A DNA stretch of 54,204 nucleotides from assembly GCA_001579985.1 (NCBI GenBank), contig LRSR01005799.1, positions 1-54,204 of the forward strand, read 5' to 3'. Shown here piece after piece: positions 23,148 to 33,685 of this stretch. This DNA comes from Hypsibius dujardini. Taxonomy: Eukaryota; Tardigrada; Eutardigrada; Parachela; Hypsibiidae. Position 1 is the first letter of the stretch; the number at the start of each line of letters is the position of its first letter. The translations under genes and the position numbers were made by a program. The notes under the pieces are model-generated. The model was not told the origin of the DNA and made no database searches. It was given only the letters and a program-made list of their open reading frames with translations.

Positions 23148-24300
23148 ATGAGTGCGTTCCTATTGTTCTTCCGGTTCATATTCACTTGGACACTTTTCAT
23201 CACAACCCATAAAGTTCTCGCCTTTCCCAATGGGGCACCCTTACAGTCCTGCCATGATCTGCTCCCGCAGCATCCGATGCCAGCACAGAACAGTGTCGCA
23301 CCTTACAAACTAATCGTCAAACCACTCATCAAGGATCAGAACAACGTCGGGCGTAAGTGAATTGAACTGCATTACATTGAAGTTATTTAGTTAGTTAGAC
23401 ACGCTATTAATTAATTAATATCTGTTAACGTCGTTATTTTTCAGTCGCAACTTTTATTCTCTCACGTTTATACAATTAAATTACAATGTCGGATTCGTTT
23501 ATTGTATTGTGGTATACTTAACATACAGTGAATACTAAAATAGTAAAATTACTCAATAAATATATAAATAATATAAATATATATATATATATAAGTAAAA
23601 TTCATATTCGGCTATGATGTCTCTTTTTCAGTGCAGATTTCGGTGGAAGGCTCGGGGACCGACCAATTCCGGGAGTTCTTCCATTTGGCCGGGTTCCTCA
23701 TCCAGGTGCGCGATGATGCGACCGGACGGTTCGTCGGCAAGTGCAGCAACGTGCCGAGCCTGTCGAAGAGCGCCTGCAACAGCCGCGCGGCAGTCACGCA
23801 CACAGACAACGGTCAGAAGGCGATCAGCGAGCTGCAGTTCATCTGGGAGCCGTTGGCCGGGGAACTCCAGTCTCCCATCAGTGTCCGCGTATAGTAAGTG
23901 ACGACACGCCATTTTTCGCCAGAATCACAAATTATCCAAGGCTCTTTTTTTCAGAGCTCTTTTAACGAAACAAAATAGCACGATAATATTGCGCTATTCA
24001 AAAACAAATAATTTTATATGGTTCACAAAACAAAAATATTACAACAGTGAAGACAAATTTTCATTTGGTTCTTCGTTTGAATTCTAATGTAATTCTTTTT
24101 CCAAAGCCCCTTTTAACTAAACAAAGCAAAATATTATCACGCTAATGAAGAAACATTTTATATGTTTATTTATTGTTTCAATTCAAGTGTGGAATTCACC
24201 ATTTTTTGGCGTGGAATTTTTCAGCGCCACATTTGTGAAGTCTGCAGCGCTGTACTGGACACCCATTGCGTCCATGCCCATCCTCATTTCCCCGTTATAA
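23148..24300 (+). CDS. Secreted Reeler-domain protein
   Basis: Small secreted protein of the Reeler family, which includes insect defence/noduler-type proteins and the reelin N-terminus. Exons 23148-23352, 23632-23893 and 24225-24300 give 180 residues. Residues 1-25 are a signal peptide (FLLFFRFIFTWTLFITTHKVLA). The mature part starts FPNGAPLQSCHDLLPQHP, the usual P-x-G-A-P...C start. It continues with EFFHLAGFLIQVRD and ELQFIWEPLAGE, and ends VRVYATFVKSAALYWTPI, which matches the final Reeler strands. The stop TAA is at 24298-24300. The donor GTATA|GTAAGT was chosen because it joins to CGCCACATTT in phase. Paired Cys residues suggest disulfides. Immune function is family knowledge, not visible here. 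Confidence 0.8.
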
Positions 24301-24453
24301 CCGGAATCAGACATCGCGCGAAGAAACCGTCAGCGAGTCCTAAGATGCAGTTATCAGAAATGTAGTGATCGTAGAATTCTTCCTAGTACATCCCTCGTGC
24401 TGGCAAGGCCCATGATAGAAAATGACCAGTCACTACCGGTGGTATTGTGAACT

Positions 24454-24459
24454 AATAAA
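24454..24459 (+). terminator. Candidate polyadenylation signal AATAAA
   Basis: AATAAA 154 bp after the Reeler gene stop. The remainder of 24301-25193 shows no supported exon; its right end should include the RPB12 promoter. Confidence 0.5.
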
Positions 24460-25193
24460 GGCCGGGGGCTCAACCGGAAACACGGAAGTGTGGAAGATCT
24501 TTAAGTCTGCAGCAGCGAGGCTCGCTGTCGTTGCTGTAAAGTGATTGCGGTGATTGTGAAAAGCCTGAAAGTTGCGGGTCAGTCCGTCGAAGCCGGACAG
24601 TCCAGTAGGGAAACCGATAAACTGGCCGCAAAAAAGTGAAGAGGAAGGCTGCTGAACTGTCGGTCAAACCATCAAATCGGTGGGTCGCTCTTGTTGGATA
24701 AAGAATCGACAGCGCCACCTGTAGTTAAAGTTAAAACTACTGGCTGATCAATTTGATTGATGTTTAGAGAACATAGACCACAGTATTGCAATGCTTGTGA
24801 ACGACTAGATCTGCTGTTCCACTTCATTCTGAAGTTTTTCTGAGAACTAAAAAGACTTAATTTTTCGTGGTCAGGTCGTAAATTCAATCCAAGTATCGTA
24901 ACCTCCCGTTGCCAACTGTGATATCTTCCACTCACATCTACCTGAATTCGGAAGCATATCTACCTGGGTAGAGCGTCACTGCGGGATTGTTTTCCTCGAG
25001 AAATATTCCCGAGAACCGGCTGAGGAAAATTTCTTCGCCGCGAAAACTGCTTCTCATTTCTCTCTGCGCTAATTTTTCCCGATTACGCGGTACAACTCTC
25101 AATATCAGTTCAGCAACCACGGCGACATTTCGGAAGTATTTGCTTATTTTATTAGATATTTTCTTTTAGGCTTCATCAAACTCAGGGGAAAAA

Positions 25194-25445
25194 ATGGCCG
25201 ACAGCGAGGCCGCGTCTTCGTCAGGCGCCGGCGCGTCGTCCCGCGGTAGCCGGCTGTCTGGCCGGGAAATGGGCCATTCAGAGACGATCCCGGAGGAAGA
25301 GAAGAAGGCGGTGGTGTACATCTGCGGGGACTGCCACCGGGAGAACGGGATTCGTGGCCGCGAACCAATCCGCTGCCAGGAGTGCGGCTACCGCATCATG
25401 TATAAGAAACGGACCAAGCGGCTGATCGTTTTTGACGCTCGATGA
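25194..25445 (+). CDS. POLR2K: RNA polymerases I, II and III subunit RPB12 (RPABC4)
   Basis: Smallest shared subunit of the three nuclear RNA polymerases, a zinc-ribbon protein that helps hold the RPB2-RPB3 part together. A single coding exon encodes 83 residues. The C-terminal half is nearly invariant: [20 protein letters not shown] and [20 protein letters not shown], ending FDAR. CxxC...CxxC binds zinc. The first 36 residues are Ser/Gly/Ala/Glu-rich and not conserved; human RPB12 has 58 residues. An AG just before the ATG (TTCTTTTAG at 25160-25170) suggests a 5' UTR intron. Confidence 0.97.
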   Translation: MADSEAASSSGAGASSRGSRLSGREMGHSETIPEEEKKAVVYICGDCHRENGIRGREPIRCQECGYRIMYKKRTKRLIVFDAR

Positions 25446-26219
25446 GAGAGGGGAAAGGGGCTTTCCCGAAAGCCGTCTGTTCATAATTCCACGAGAAATT
25501 TGATTTTTGGCCTAGTTAAATCGATCAATCAAGCAATCGATATCTCACACTGATTTGAATCACTTGTTGGAGCGTCAATCAACTGATCAATCGACTACGT
25601 GTCGCTTGAAACTGGTCCAGTATGCCATGGTTTTCTCCTTTTGACGCAGTTCGGCAGTCTGACGAACACTTTCCTTGGTTTCGGATGTTTCGGGATTGGT
25701 AAATGAAGTTAGGAAATTAAATTTCAATGAAACTGCGTTCGTTCGTTCGGTCGGTGGCACTGTCGCCCATAATTCATTGGAGGAAGTGGGAAACGGATAG
25801 GATAAAGTACGAAAAACGTGACATCATACAAGGAGCCGAGGCAACCACACAAACAAGCCAGCGGAAAGAATAACACAAGATACTATGCAATATATGAGGT
25901 AATGTGCGCGTGATTTGAAACTAAAAATACAAAGCCACAGTTAATGGTAGCTACAGACCAAGACCATGCCAGCGACTTACTGTACTGCAGTACAGTACTA
26001 GTGACAAAGCTTTTCAACACACACAAACCAATATTTCCACGCATGCGTGCTGAATAAAAAATACTACAGAAGAACCAACTGAGATACAAGAATAAGGAAA
26101 ATAGCGCGCGCTCTTCCAAACATGTTGTCGATGGGGGGGGGGTTAACGTGAAGTTGATTCGCTCTCTTCAAGGTCGCCCTGCGTTCGAACTCCCGAATCG
26201 CTCGCCAGATCAGTCTGTC
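25446..26219. other. Non-coding interval between RPB12 and the AT-hook gene
   Basis: 774 bp between two convergent stop codons. It contains TCAATCAA repeats, GTTCGTTCGGTCGG, a perfect 20-bp palindrome at 25978-25997 and a run of ten G at 26133-26142. No exon seen. Confidence 0.6.
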
Positions 26220-28087
26220 TCAATCGGAACCTTCCGACTCTGAGTCCTTGGCGACCTTCTTCGGGGGTCGGCCACGGCCCCTGCCGCCTCCACCGGCGGC
26301 GGGCTTCTTGGCCGAACCGCCGCCACGTGCGCGAGCGTTGTCTTTCTTCACGTCGTAATCCTCATCGTCGTCGTCCGCCTCTTTATATGTGGCCTTACCG
26401 CGGGCCTGGCGACTAGGTCCCCGCTTAGACGGCGAGGCGTCTGAGTCGACGTACTCATCCTCGTCCTCGTCGTCAGAGTCCTTGGCCTTGCGTTTCGCAG
26501 CGGCACGTGACGGAGCCTTCTTTCCTGCAATAGATAAGTGAACAAATAAAACTGGGCACCAATTAAATGCCAGATCACTTACATCTTAATAAAAGCAAAC
26601 AAATTAGGAATTAACTTCAGTTTAAAGATCAATTTGCAAATAGGATTTCCGTTAATTTGGCGATCCCAAAATATCTTTTGGACACTCGGCACGTCGGCGA
26701 AACTTCGAATGTGATTTAATTCGAACGTTCAATTTCAAAAAGTAATGGAACATTTGACACCCTTTCCGTAACTTCAACTAAAAATATCTAAACAACGTGC
26801 TAATACGAAATCTGTTAATTACTTTTAAAGAAATCAGAACGTACCATCGACCTTGGCTTTCGTTCCGCTGCCAGGTGGGCGACCACGACCCCGCTTTCCG
26901 GCCGGAGCACCCTTCGCGGGCTTCTTCTTGCTCGCCTTGCCGGCGTAGCTGCCCTCAGAGTCTTCACTCTTCCCGCTGGCTGACGCGTCGTCATCATCAT
27001 CGTCCTCTTCCTCTGATTCGCCCGCGCTCTCCGGTGTGGCGGCCTTCTTCTTTGGCGCAGCTGGCTTGGCCGCCTTCGGCGCAGCACCATCTCTCGGCGG
27101 TCGACCTCGTCCTCGCTTAGCCGGCTCTTCAGCGGCGGCTGAGGCTGCCTTCTCGGTGGCAGTGGTTGTCGCGGTCTTTTCAGCTGTAGCTTCCCCGCCG
27201 TTTTTTCCGGCTTCCGCAACAGCGCCATCCGTCTCGCTCACGTCCGATTCAGCTGATCCGTCCTAGAGGAAAGAAATCAAGTTTCGAATCACTCAATCAA
27301 TCGATAGAGCGATCGCCATAAACATAAACGAAAAAAATATGTAATAATAATATATGTATCTAATATATTAATAACTGTTAATTAGAATGATCCCTGGCAT
27401 ATTAAATAAAATATTAGAAATTATTATTCCAATATTTTTTTCAATATGAATTCTCTAGTGTTCTTTTTCATTTTCATTCCTATGTTATTTGGGAAAATTA
27501 AACAAAAAAATGATGTTGGAACAAATCTAACATGGTAAATAAGTTAAATTAGAAAACATCATAACAAAACAATCAATTCAATTATCAATTCAATTCCAGT
27601 CAAACTACAGAAATGTGTTTTACATGCAATGTAACATATTTTTGAACCGGTTTAAAAACCTGAGATAAATATTTCAATTAAATTTTAGGGGTAAAAAATC
27701 AAATTTAGTTAAAGAATTCAAAGAAACGACAGCCGGCATAAAATTAGGGCAGTGCAACGGAGAAAAAATACGATCCAATCAAATCACGCAATCAACTATT
27801 GCGGCCTATCATAAAAGTTGCACGTCTCAACTGCTGAACAAATCAGCCAATCAAGCGTCCACACCAACGGTAAAATTATCGAAATTTACCTTTTCCCCGG
27901 AATGTCCATTCCCAGCGCCGTTTCCGTTGCCATTGGCGCCTTTGCTTTCGGCGGCCGGTTTTCCGACAATCATATTCTTAATCTGATTTTTCGCCTCCAC
28001 AATTGCGTCCCCTGCGCTGCCAGCAGCATGCGCAATCGTTTCCAGGATGCCGCCGCTGCTGGTGCTGGTACCGTTTGCGGTCGACAT
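26220..28087 (-). CDS. AT-hook chromatin protein, HMGA-like composition
   Basis: Likely DNA- or chromatin-binding protein. Minus-strand exons 28087-27890, 27262-26845 and 26524-26220 join in phase to 306 residues. Residues 1-40 include an Ala-rich amphipathic stretch (GGILETIAHAAGSAGDAIVE). The rest is disordered, with alternating basic patches (AKPAAPKKKA, ASKKKPAKGAPAGK) and long acidic runs (EEEDDDDDD, DDEDEDE). Three canonical AT-hooks RGRGRPP lie near residues 110, 187 and 290. The last residues are KKVAKDSESEGSD, a typical CK2-site acidic tail. I recognise no named ortholog. HMGA proteins are about 100 residues, so this is either a large HMGA-like protein or a lineage-specific one. Nuclear location is inferred. 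Confidence 0.8.
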
Positions 28088-28669
28088 TTTTTTCTTCTCT
28101 AAAATTGTACGGAAAAATTCAAGACAAAAATTAGATGATGGAAAATATTTTTTCCAGCTGGGGAAAATTATCGGGGATGAGGAAAAATGCGACGTGCTGC
28201 GTGGTGAAACAAAATGGAGAACGGCTTCGACTGTGTGATGGGGGAATTTCTGGTATTGCAGCCTTGCAGGCCACGCCTACGTGATGTGAATTATCTACGC
28301 TGACACGGTCGATGGGATACGTCACTGCGGAGATACGGCAATCATAATAGTACAGGTGGCGCTGCAGCATTGCAGTTGCAGCGCGCACGACGCTCCCGAA
28401 AAAACTGGAAATTATTATCAGATACATTTTAGATTAGTCATTACTGTGGTTTAAATTCTGCATCGTTATTATGTGATGCGGTAATAGCACAAAAGAAAAT
28501 GTCAGAAGAGGAACAAATTCTAGCATTTGTATTTCGTGTGATCAGGCAGCAATTGATTCTAAAATATTCAAATGCGAACAACAAATCAAGGTAAAGCACA
28601 CTAAAAAACGTCACAAAAATACCGGAATCACTAGTGTCACCTAGTACAAACGATAAATTATAAACAAGG
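28088..28669. other. Interval upstream of the AT-hook gene
   Basis: 582 bp between the AT-hook start codon and the RAB35 stop, both on the minus strand. It should contain the AT-hook promoter and the RAB35 3' UTR. Nothing else recognised. Confidence 0.4.
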
Positions 28670-30631
28670 CTATTTGCAGCAAGCTTTCTTGTCTGTCCGG
28701 CCGGGACCGCCGCGTTCGTGCAAGCGACGTCCCTGAACGTCCGCCGGAAGGCTGCTCTGAAGCTTGTTCTTCTTCTCTGTCAGCACCGCTGACGTTATTG
28801 CCACAAACATCTGCAACAAATAATCCCACTCTACTTAATCCCAATTTGACCAGATACAAAATCGGAAACCTTATTCGAACCTCTTCGACGTTACGATTCT
28901 CCTTGGCACTGGTTTCGAAGAAAGGGATACCGGAAGCCTCCGCAATCCGTTTGGCATCACTGGTCAAAACCACTTTCCGTTCTGGATCGTCGTCCTTATT
29001 TCCGACTGGAAAGAAAAATAACTACGTAAATAAAAGACCTAGTCACGCGATCCAGTGTTAGACCCACATCAGTTGAAGAGATAGACAGAGACGAACACAC
29101 AGAAAGTCAAATCGATAGAAACATAGAAAAACAGGCAGACAGAAAGACATATAATGATAAATAGACTAACAAACAGATAGACGGGCAGACAGACAGATAG
29201 ACAAACAGACAGACTGCGAGATAGACCGAGAGATAGACAGACCGAGAGATGGACAGACAGACAGATAGACAAACAGACAGACTAAGAGATAGACCCCGAG
29301 ACGGACAGACAGACAGACGACAGGCAGACAGAATGAACATTATGAACCCATAATGTAACCTACCGAGCACGCGACTGACATCCTCGCAGTTGTGTTCTAT
29401 CTCCTCCAGCCAGCGCTTGATATTAGCAAAAGATTCTCCATTCGTCACGTCATAGACAACAATCACACCGTGAGTGCCCCGGTAGTAAGTGGACGTTATC
29501 GTGCGGAATCGTTCTTGACCGGCAGTATCCCAGATCTGAAGCTTCACTGCAAACCCAAACGGTACACATATTTCACACATTAAAGTCAAAAGATTGTGTA
29601 AACCATAATCCAGTCTAACAATCCAGCAAATATAGGATGTCTGGGCGATGCAACGACCGATGTACCAACCTCTCTCTCCGTTGACCACTGTAATAAAGGA
29701 AACAGTCAGCATGATGAAAGCTCTAATGGATGCTCGCTCCGAACTACAAGAAATCAATTAACCGGTTATGACGCACCTATCGTCCTGATTTTGAAATCGA
29801 CTCCAATTGTCGTAATGTACGATCCTGCAATAAATAAGAAACCACAAAAGTCCGTTAGCATCGGATCGGGCGGTTCACCACGCACGAAAAAGCACATGTT
29901 TGTCTGGATAGCAACAAACAACTGACGTCCGCATCCAGAACGGAAGCAAAAAGAAGAGAGTCCAACAGTCGCTATCACAGAGTTATTTTAGTCAATGAAT
30001 AGCATGACTATTCCTCTCCTCTATCCACAACGGGTGTATTCTGTGTTTGGTTAAAGTACGCAGTGACAGATCAATCCAGCAAGTGATCGCTCAAACGCAT
30101 CAAAATCAAGTGACTGATTCATTGATTGGTTCAGCTGTCTACCGAAATCAATCAATCATTCCTTCCTTCCAATAAAATTAGCACTGAAACGCTGTAAGAT
30201 GTCAGCCAAGTAAGCCCAAGTTTATTATCAATTCCAAAATTTTAGTCTGGACCTCCCGACTCTGTTTGAATAACAACAATGTCCCTCCCACACAAACAAC
30301 GAAATAAAATGTAAAAAATCAAATTGCTTCACTACCTAAATAATTGTTCTGCAACGAGATGCTCAGTACATATTAACCCTCAAACTTCATAGGAAAGAGA
30401 AGTATCTTACCTGTGAAAGTGCCGTCAGAAAACCGTAAAAGAAGACTACTCTTGCCGACGCCTACGGGAATAAAAATAGTAGTTAGAGTAACGCACACAT
30501 GTTCGATAGTGTCGGAGTTGCACTGATGGAAGGAGAAATCCTCCCAGAAAAGGACGACAAAGAGAGCCGTACTTACCGCTGTCGCCGATAATGAGCAGTT
30601 TGAACAGGTGGTCGTAGTCCTTTTTGGTCAT
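28670..30631 (-). CDS. RAB35: Rab35 small GTPase
   Basis: Rab35 controls endocytic recycling, cytokinesis and actin at the plasma membrane. Seven minus-strand exons: 30631-30577, 30461-30411, 29824-29777, 29687-29670 (18 nt), 29546-29364, 29005-28881 and 28810-28670, giving 206 residues (human 201). Motifs: [15 protein letters not shown] then [11 protein letters not shown] (P-loop), [15 protein letters not shown] (switch I), [20 protein letters not shown] (switch II), [13 protein letters not shown] (N-K-x-D) and FFETSAKEN (S-A-K). The hypervariable tail is Lys/Gln/Arg-rich and ends DKKACCK, with two prenylatable Cys followed by one extra Lys; human Rab35 ends in CC. Every intron up to the fifth is phase 1. 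Intron 5 (29006-29363) holds an ACAG tract, sense CTGT. Confidence 0.95.
29140..29330. repeat. (ACAG)n tract in RAB35 intron 5
   Basis: ACAG/GATAG repeats on the plus strand, hence CTGT in the RAB35 transcript. Confidence 0.9.
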
Positions 30632-30734
30632 TTTGCGACTGGGGAAGTTATTGGGATACCAGGAAAAAAATCAAAACACAAATAGAGGTGTCACTGTTAA
30701 ACGATAATAGAAAACGTACAAGAAAACGTTTGAT

Positions 30735-30872
30735 TTATTTTTTGAGCAAGCGTCTGACTTCTGACTCATGCATACGCGACATTCCGGAGAGTTTGTCCCG
30801 TGCGGCTAAGCAATAGCACTCTTTCATTGGAGCGCAACTTGGGACACGTTTAATGCGGGATATGCAATCCAT
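30735..30872 (-). CDS. Possible small Cys-rich ORF
   Basis: 45-codon minus-strand frame starting MDCISRIKRVPSCAPMKECY and ending SEVRRLLKK. With upstream codons (LSCHG) it shows five or six Cys. A second short frame just upstream (30902-31010, containing QCERPDKHHKCNYMNLK before a GTTAGT donor) has similar character. The two cannot be joined in phase over the 24-bp gap, so the gene model is unresolved. It may be the 3' end of a small secreted or Cys-motif protein between RAB35 and GGCT. I do not recognise a family. Confidence 0.25.
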   Translation of the reverse strand: MDCISRIKRVPSCAPMKECYCLAARDKLSGMSRMHESEVRRLLKK

Positions 30873-31066
30873 TCCATGGCACGATAGACTGATAGGCTTG
30901 AATATTACTAACCTTCAGATTCATGTAATTGCATTTGTGGTGTTTGTCGGGACGTTCGCACTGGGCTAAAGTTTCAGTTTGAGGGAAGCTCCTGGATGAA
31001 AAGTACATGCTAAGAACTATGGAAATGGAAAAAAAGGAGCAGTTACTCTCAAGTCCATCTTTCTAT

Positions 31067-31109
31067 CTGTCAGTCAGTCAGTCAGTCAGTCAGTCAGTCA
31101 GTCTGTCTA

Positions 31110-31163
<54 letters not shown>

Positions 31164-31175
31164 CATCCGTCTGTT
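31067..31175. repeat. (GTCA)n followed by (CTGT)n compound tract
   Basis: A GTCA run at 31069-31102 passes into CTGT repeats. The same pairing of CAGT-type and CTGT-type arrays recurs at 51831-51920 and 52769-52858. The interval 30873-31328 shows nothing else firm. Confidence 0.95.
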
Positions 31176-31328
31176 GAATTGTATGACTCCTGTCTGTCTG
31201 TTATGCTGCCTAAATGACTGATTGTCTGCGCATGCGTGTCAGTCATTTAACTATAGCATAAGTGCCTCTTGGCCAGTCTGCGACTTCGTTTGCATGTTGC
31301 CTCCATTTTCGTCGAAGATCGCTGCTGC

Positions 31329-32123
31329 TTAACTCTTGCTTGACTTTAATTTATACTTGGGTTCAGCCCATTGCCATTGTCCGACGTGGAGATACGCCAT
31401 ACATGTGTTAGTTGGAATATCCTTCTCGTTTAGGAACGTCGCGAAGATCTCAATGCCATGCGCCGCATCAATCAACTTTATCGAGCTCGACTGAACCAAA
31501 ATCCCCCGTGGGACGACGACCTCCACGCAGGCCTCGAAGAAATCGCAGCTATAAACGAAGACGACACCGGCGGAGATAGTGACTAAAAACTAGGAAACCG
31601 GCCGTATCGATAGATAAAACTATTGTGGGATGAATCTATGCTAAAGTGATAATAATAAATTTATCTACTCTACTTTCACTGAAGCACATTTTGGCATAAA
31701 AGTAAGTCAGCAGCAGCACCAGGCAAGTTGATCCTTGCGACAGCATTCTGAATGAAGCAGCGTAGGTATGACGGCGATGGTGAGTTTTGCAAAGCGACTC
31801 GAGGGAATTTTCAGCACCCACCGGCACCGGTAATGGGGACAAGTCGCTCCGGGTCTCCAGCAATTCCCAAGCTCGTAACATTGATGTCCATGCATAAACT
31901 GGGTCGTCGTACAAACTGAGGCTCTGTGGAGTCTTGGCGGTAAGCTAGATTGCATTCCACCTAAATGGGGTAGTAAAAGACGTTTAGAAGATGAATAACA
32001 AACGAACAGACGCACACAGACACACATAAAAACAGACAGACAGAAGGCAGACAGAGAGACAAAGAGGAGACAGTCAGGCCAAAAGACAGTCATACAGACA
32101 AAAAGACAGCCATAAAGAAAGAA

Positions 32124-32160
<37 letters not shown>

Positions 32161-33102
32161 AAAAGACAGCCATAAAGAAAGAAAGAAAGAAAGACAAACA
32201 GACAGACAGATAAACAAACAGGGCAGGCAAGCTAACTTATAACAGCACAATGCTGAAAAATACCTCCACTGGGCCATCGTAGCCATTATCTGGAATGCGG
32301 TCGATAAACTGCAGATAGTCCGAAGGCAGATTGCTCTGTTTCGCGCCCAAGGCAATGATACGCTTATAGACCACGGACGGTTTTGCATCTTCTTCGTACG
32401 GTCGGGTCATCTGGTACGTTCGAACGGACAGTGTGATGCCTTCCGGTGATGTTACCTGGACGGAGAGCGGACGATAGAGGCCATAGTGAACACCTTCTTG
32501 CCTGCAAAGCGAAACGAAAACGATCAATCAATTACACGAACTGGAGAGGATAATAGACTAGTACTCAAAATTCGAGTCTCGAACAGCCCAGTACAATTGT
32601 AAGTATACAAGATAACATACAAATCAAGAGCATGCAGTTCACTGTTCTTGATAGTCCAGATGCATCCCCAAAGGTGGTCATCCTCGCTCTCCTTGATTGT
32701 TGCGACATGTCCTCGCCAGCGTAGACTGTTGTAATTGAAAGCCAGCTGGTAACCTAAAAAAGACAACCAGCACGTCAGAAACTGAGAAAAGCGGATTATC
32801 AAGCAATCGAACGCCCCACAACGTCTAATCATTCAACCAATCTAAGGGCTACCGACCATCTAGATTTATTCAGGCGTAACCACTTCATCCAATCAAGCAA
32901 TCAAGCAATCAGTTAACATATCTATAACGAAGCGATGAAATCAATTGACTGAAAGCTCACCAAAAAGTTTGCCCGGGCCTACCCGCTCAGCGCTCGGACA
33001 GTTAATGTGAATGCGATCCTCAAATAGATTGCTTCCAAATGCAAAGTAGAGAAATTTCCCATTCGGATCAGGATCGCTCGCTATAAAGTCGGCTGACTCC
33101 AT
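31329..33102 (-). CDS. GGCT: Gamma-glutamylcyclotransferase with C-terminal extension
   Basis: GGCT converts gamma-glutamyl amino acids to 5-oxoproline plus the free amino acid in glutathione turnover. Core exons 33102-32961, 32753-32621 and 32501-32264 encode 171 residues. They include FLYFAFGSNLFEDRIHINCP (the YGSN substrate loop, with F for Y), HLWGCIWTIKNSELHALDLQ, then EGVHYGLYRP with the catalytic Glu. They end LGAKQSNLPSDYLQFIDRIP and NGYDGPVE. Beyond this the C-terminus does not look like known GGCT. An acceptor at 31944 continues in phase through YDDPVYAWTSMLRAWELLET to a hydrophobic stretch (TCLVLLLTYFYAKMCF). It then either stops at 31636 (273 residues) or splices (GAAA|GTAGAG to 31582) through ITISAGVVFVYSCDFFEAC to a stop at 31329 (345 residues). 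The core is sure; the extension is tentative. Confidence 0.8.
32030..32225. repeat. (ACAG)n tract in GGCT intron 3
   Basis: ACAG/GAAAGAAAG repeats on the plus strand, hence CTGT in the GGCT transcript. Confidence 0.9.
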
Positions 33103-33292
33103 AATGGCATATTCGGCCTATGCTGCAGGCAGTGATGGGCAATGAGTTCCGTAAGAGGGACGCGATGCAGGCAGTAGAAAGGTGATGAATCAAGGACGTT
33201 ACCACAGGTAGAGGCAGACGCAGGGATCTGCGTCGTTGTCGACGACGAATATATGGCAATTTCCCACTGTAAATGCAAGGGAAAGTGCACCT

Positions 33293-33637
33293 TCAAAAGA
33301 CGCCAAAGGCAGCTTGTGATCTTGGAGCCACGCGTATGGATGTAGAAGGTGTAGAGGTCGTCGTGGTGGCCGTGGATGCCAACCGTGCTATCACAGCCAG
33401 GCCATTGAAGACAGCATTCCCTTGGTGCAGTTGGGATTGGGATGGCTTCGCTATCACCTTTAACAAGGGCATCGTACGTGCAGCTGACGCTGCAGCTGCA
33501 GGGATAATCGGTGGTGTTGGTGGTGGTGTTAGGTAAACGGCGGAAAAAGTGTTGTGTAACAGCTGCCGAGTCATGCTTTCTGATGACGCGATGAGAAATA
33601 GGAGAAACGAGAAGGCCAAATGCAGCTGAGACAGCAT
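33293..33637 (-). CDS. ORF with signal-peptide-like start, upstream of GGCT
   Basis: 114-codon frame beginning MLSQLHLAFSFLLFLIASSE, a plausible signal peptide, then Thr/Pro/Ala-rich sequence (TPPPTPPIIPAAAASAAR). A second minus-strand frame over the same DNA (33081-33683) has a Cys-rich stretch (DYPCSCSVSCTYDALVKG, CCLQWPGC). A donor (AAAG|GTGATA) inside could lead to other exons. It is unclear which frame, if any, is used. It lies between the GGCT start and the 21-bp repeat array, so it could be an alternative first exon or a small secreted protein. Confidence 0.25.
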   Translation of the reverse strand: MLSQLHLAFSFLLFLIASSESMTRQLLHNTFSAVYLTPPPTPPIIPAAAASAARTMPLLKVIAKPSQSQLHQGNAVFNGLAVIARLASTATTTTSTPSTSIRVAPRSQAAFGVF

Positions 33638-33685
33638 TTTGTCTTTTGTGTTGTGAGAAATGTGTTGTGAGAAATGACGTCATAT

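Noticed and set aside
26815-27228. Arg/Pro-rich alternative minus-strand frame over the AT-hook exon 2
   Set aside because: Out of frame with exons 1 and 3. The chosen frame gives three RGRGRPP hooks.
33273-33536. Plus-strand 87-codon frame opposite the signal-peptide ORF
   Set aside because: Val/Ala/Gly-rich frame that mirrors the codon bias of the other strand. No motif.
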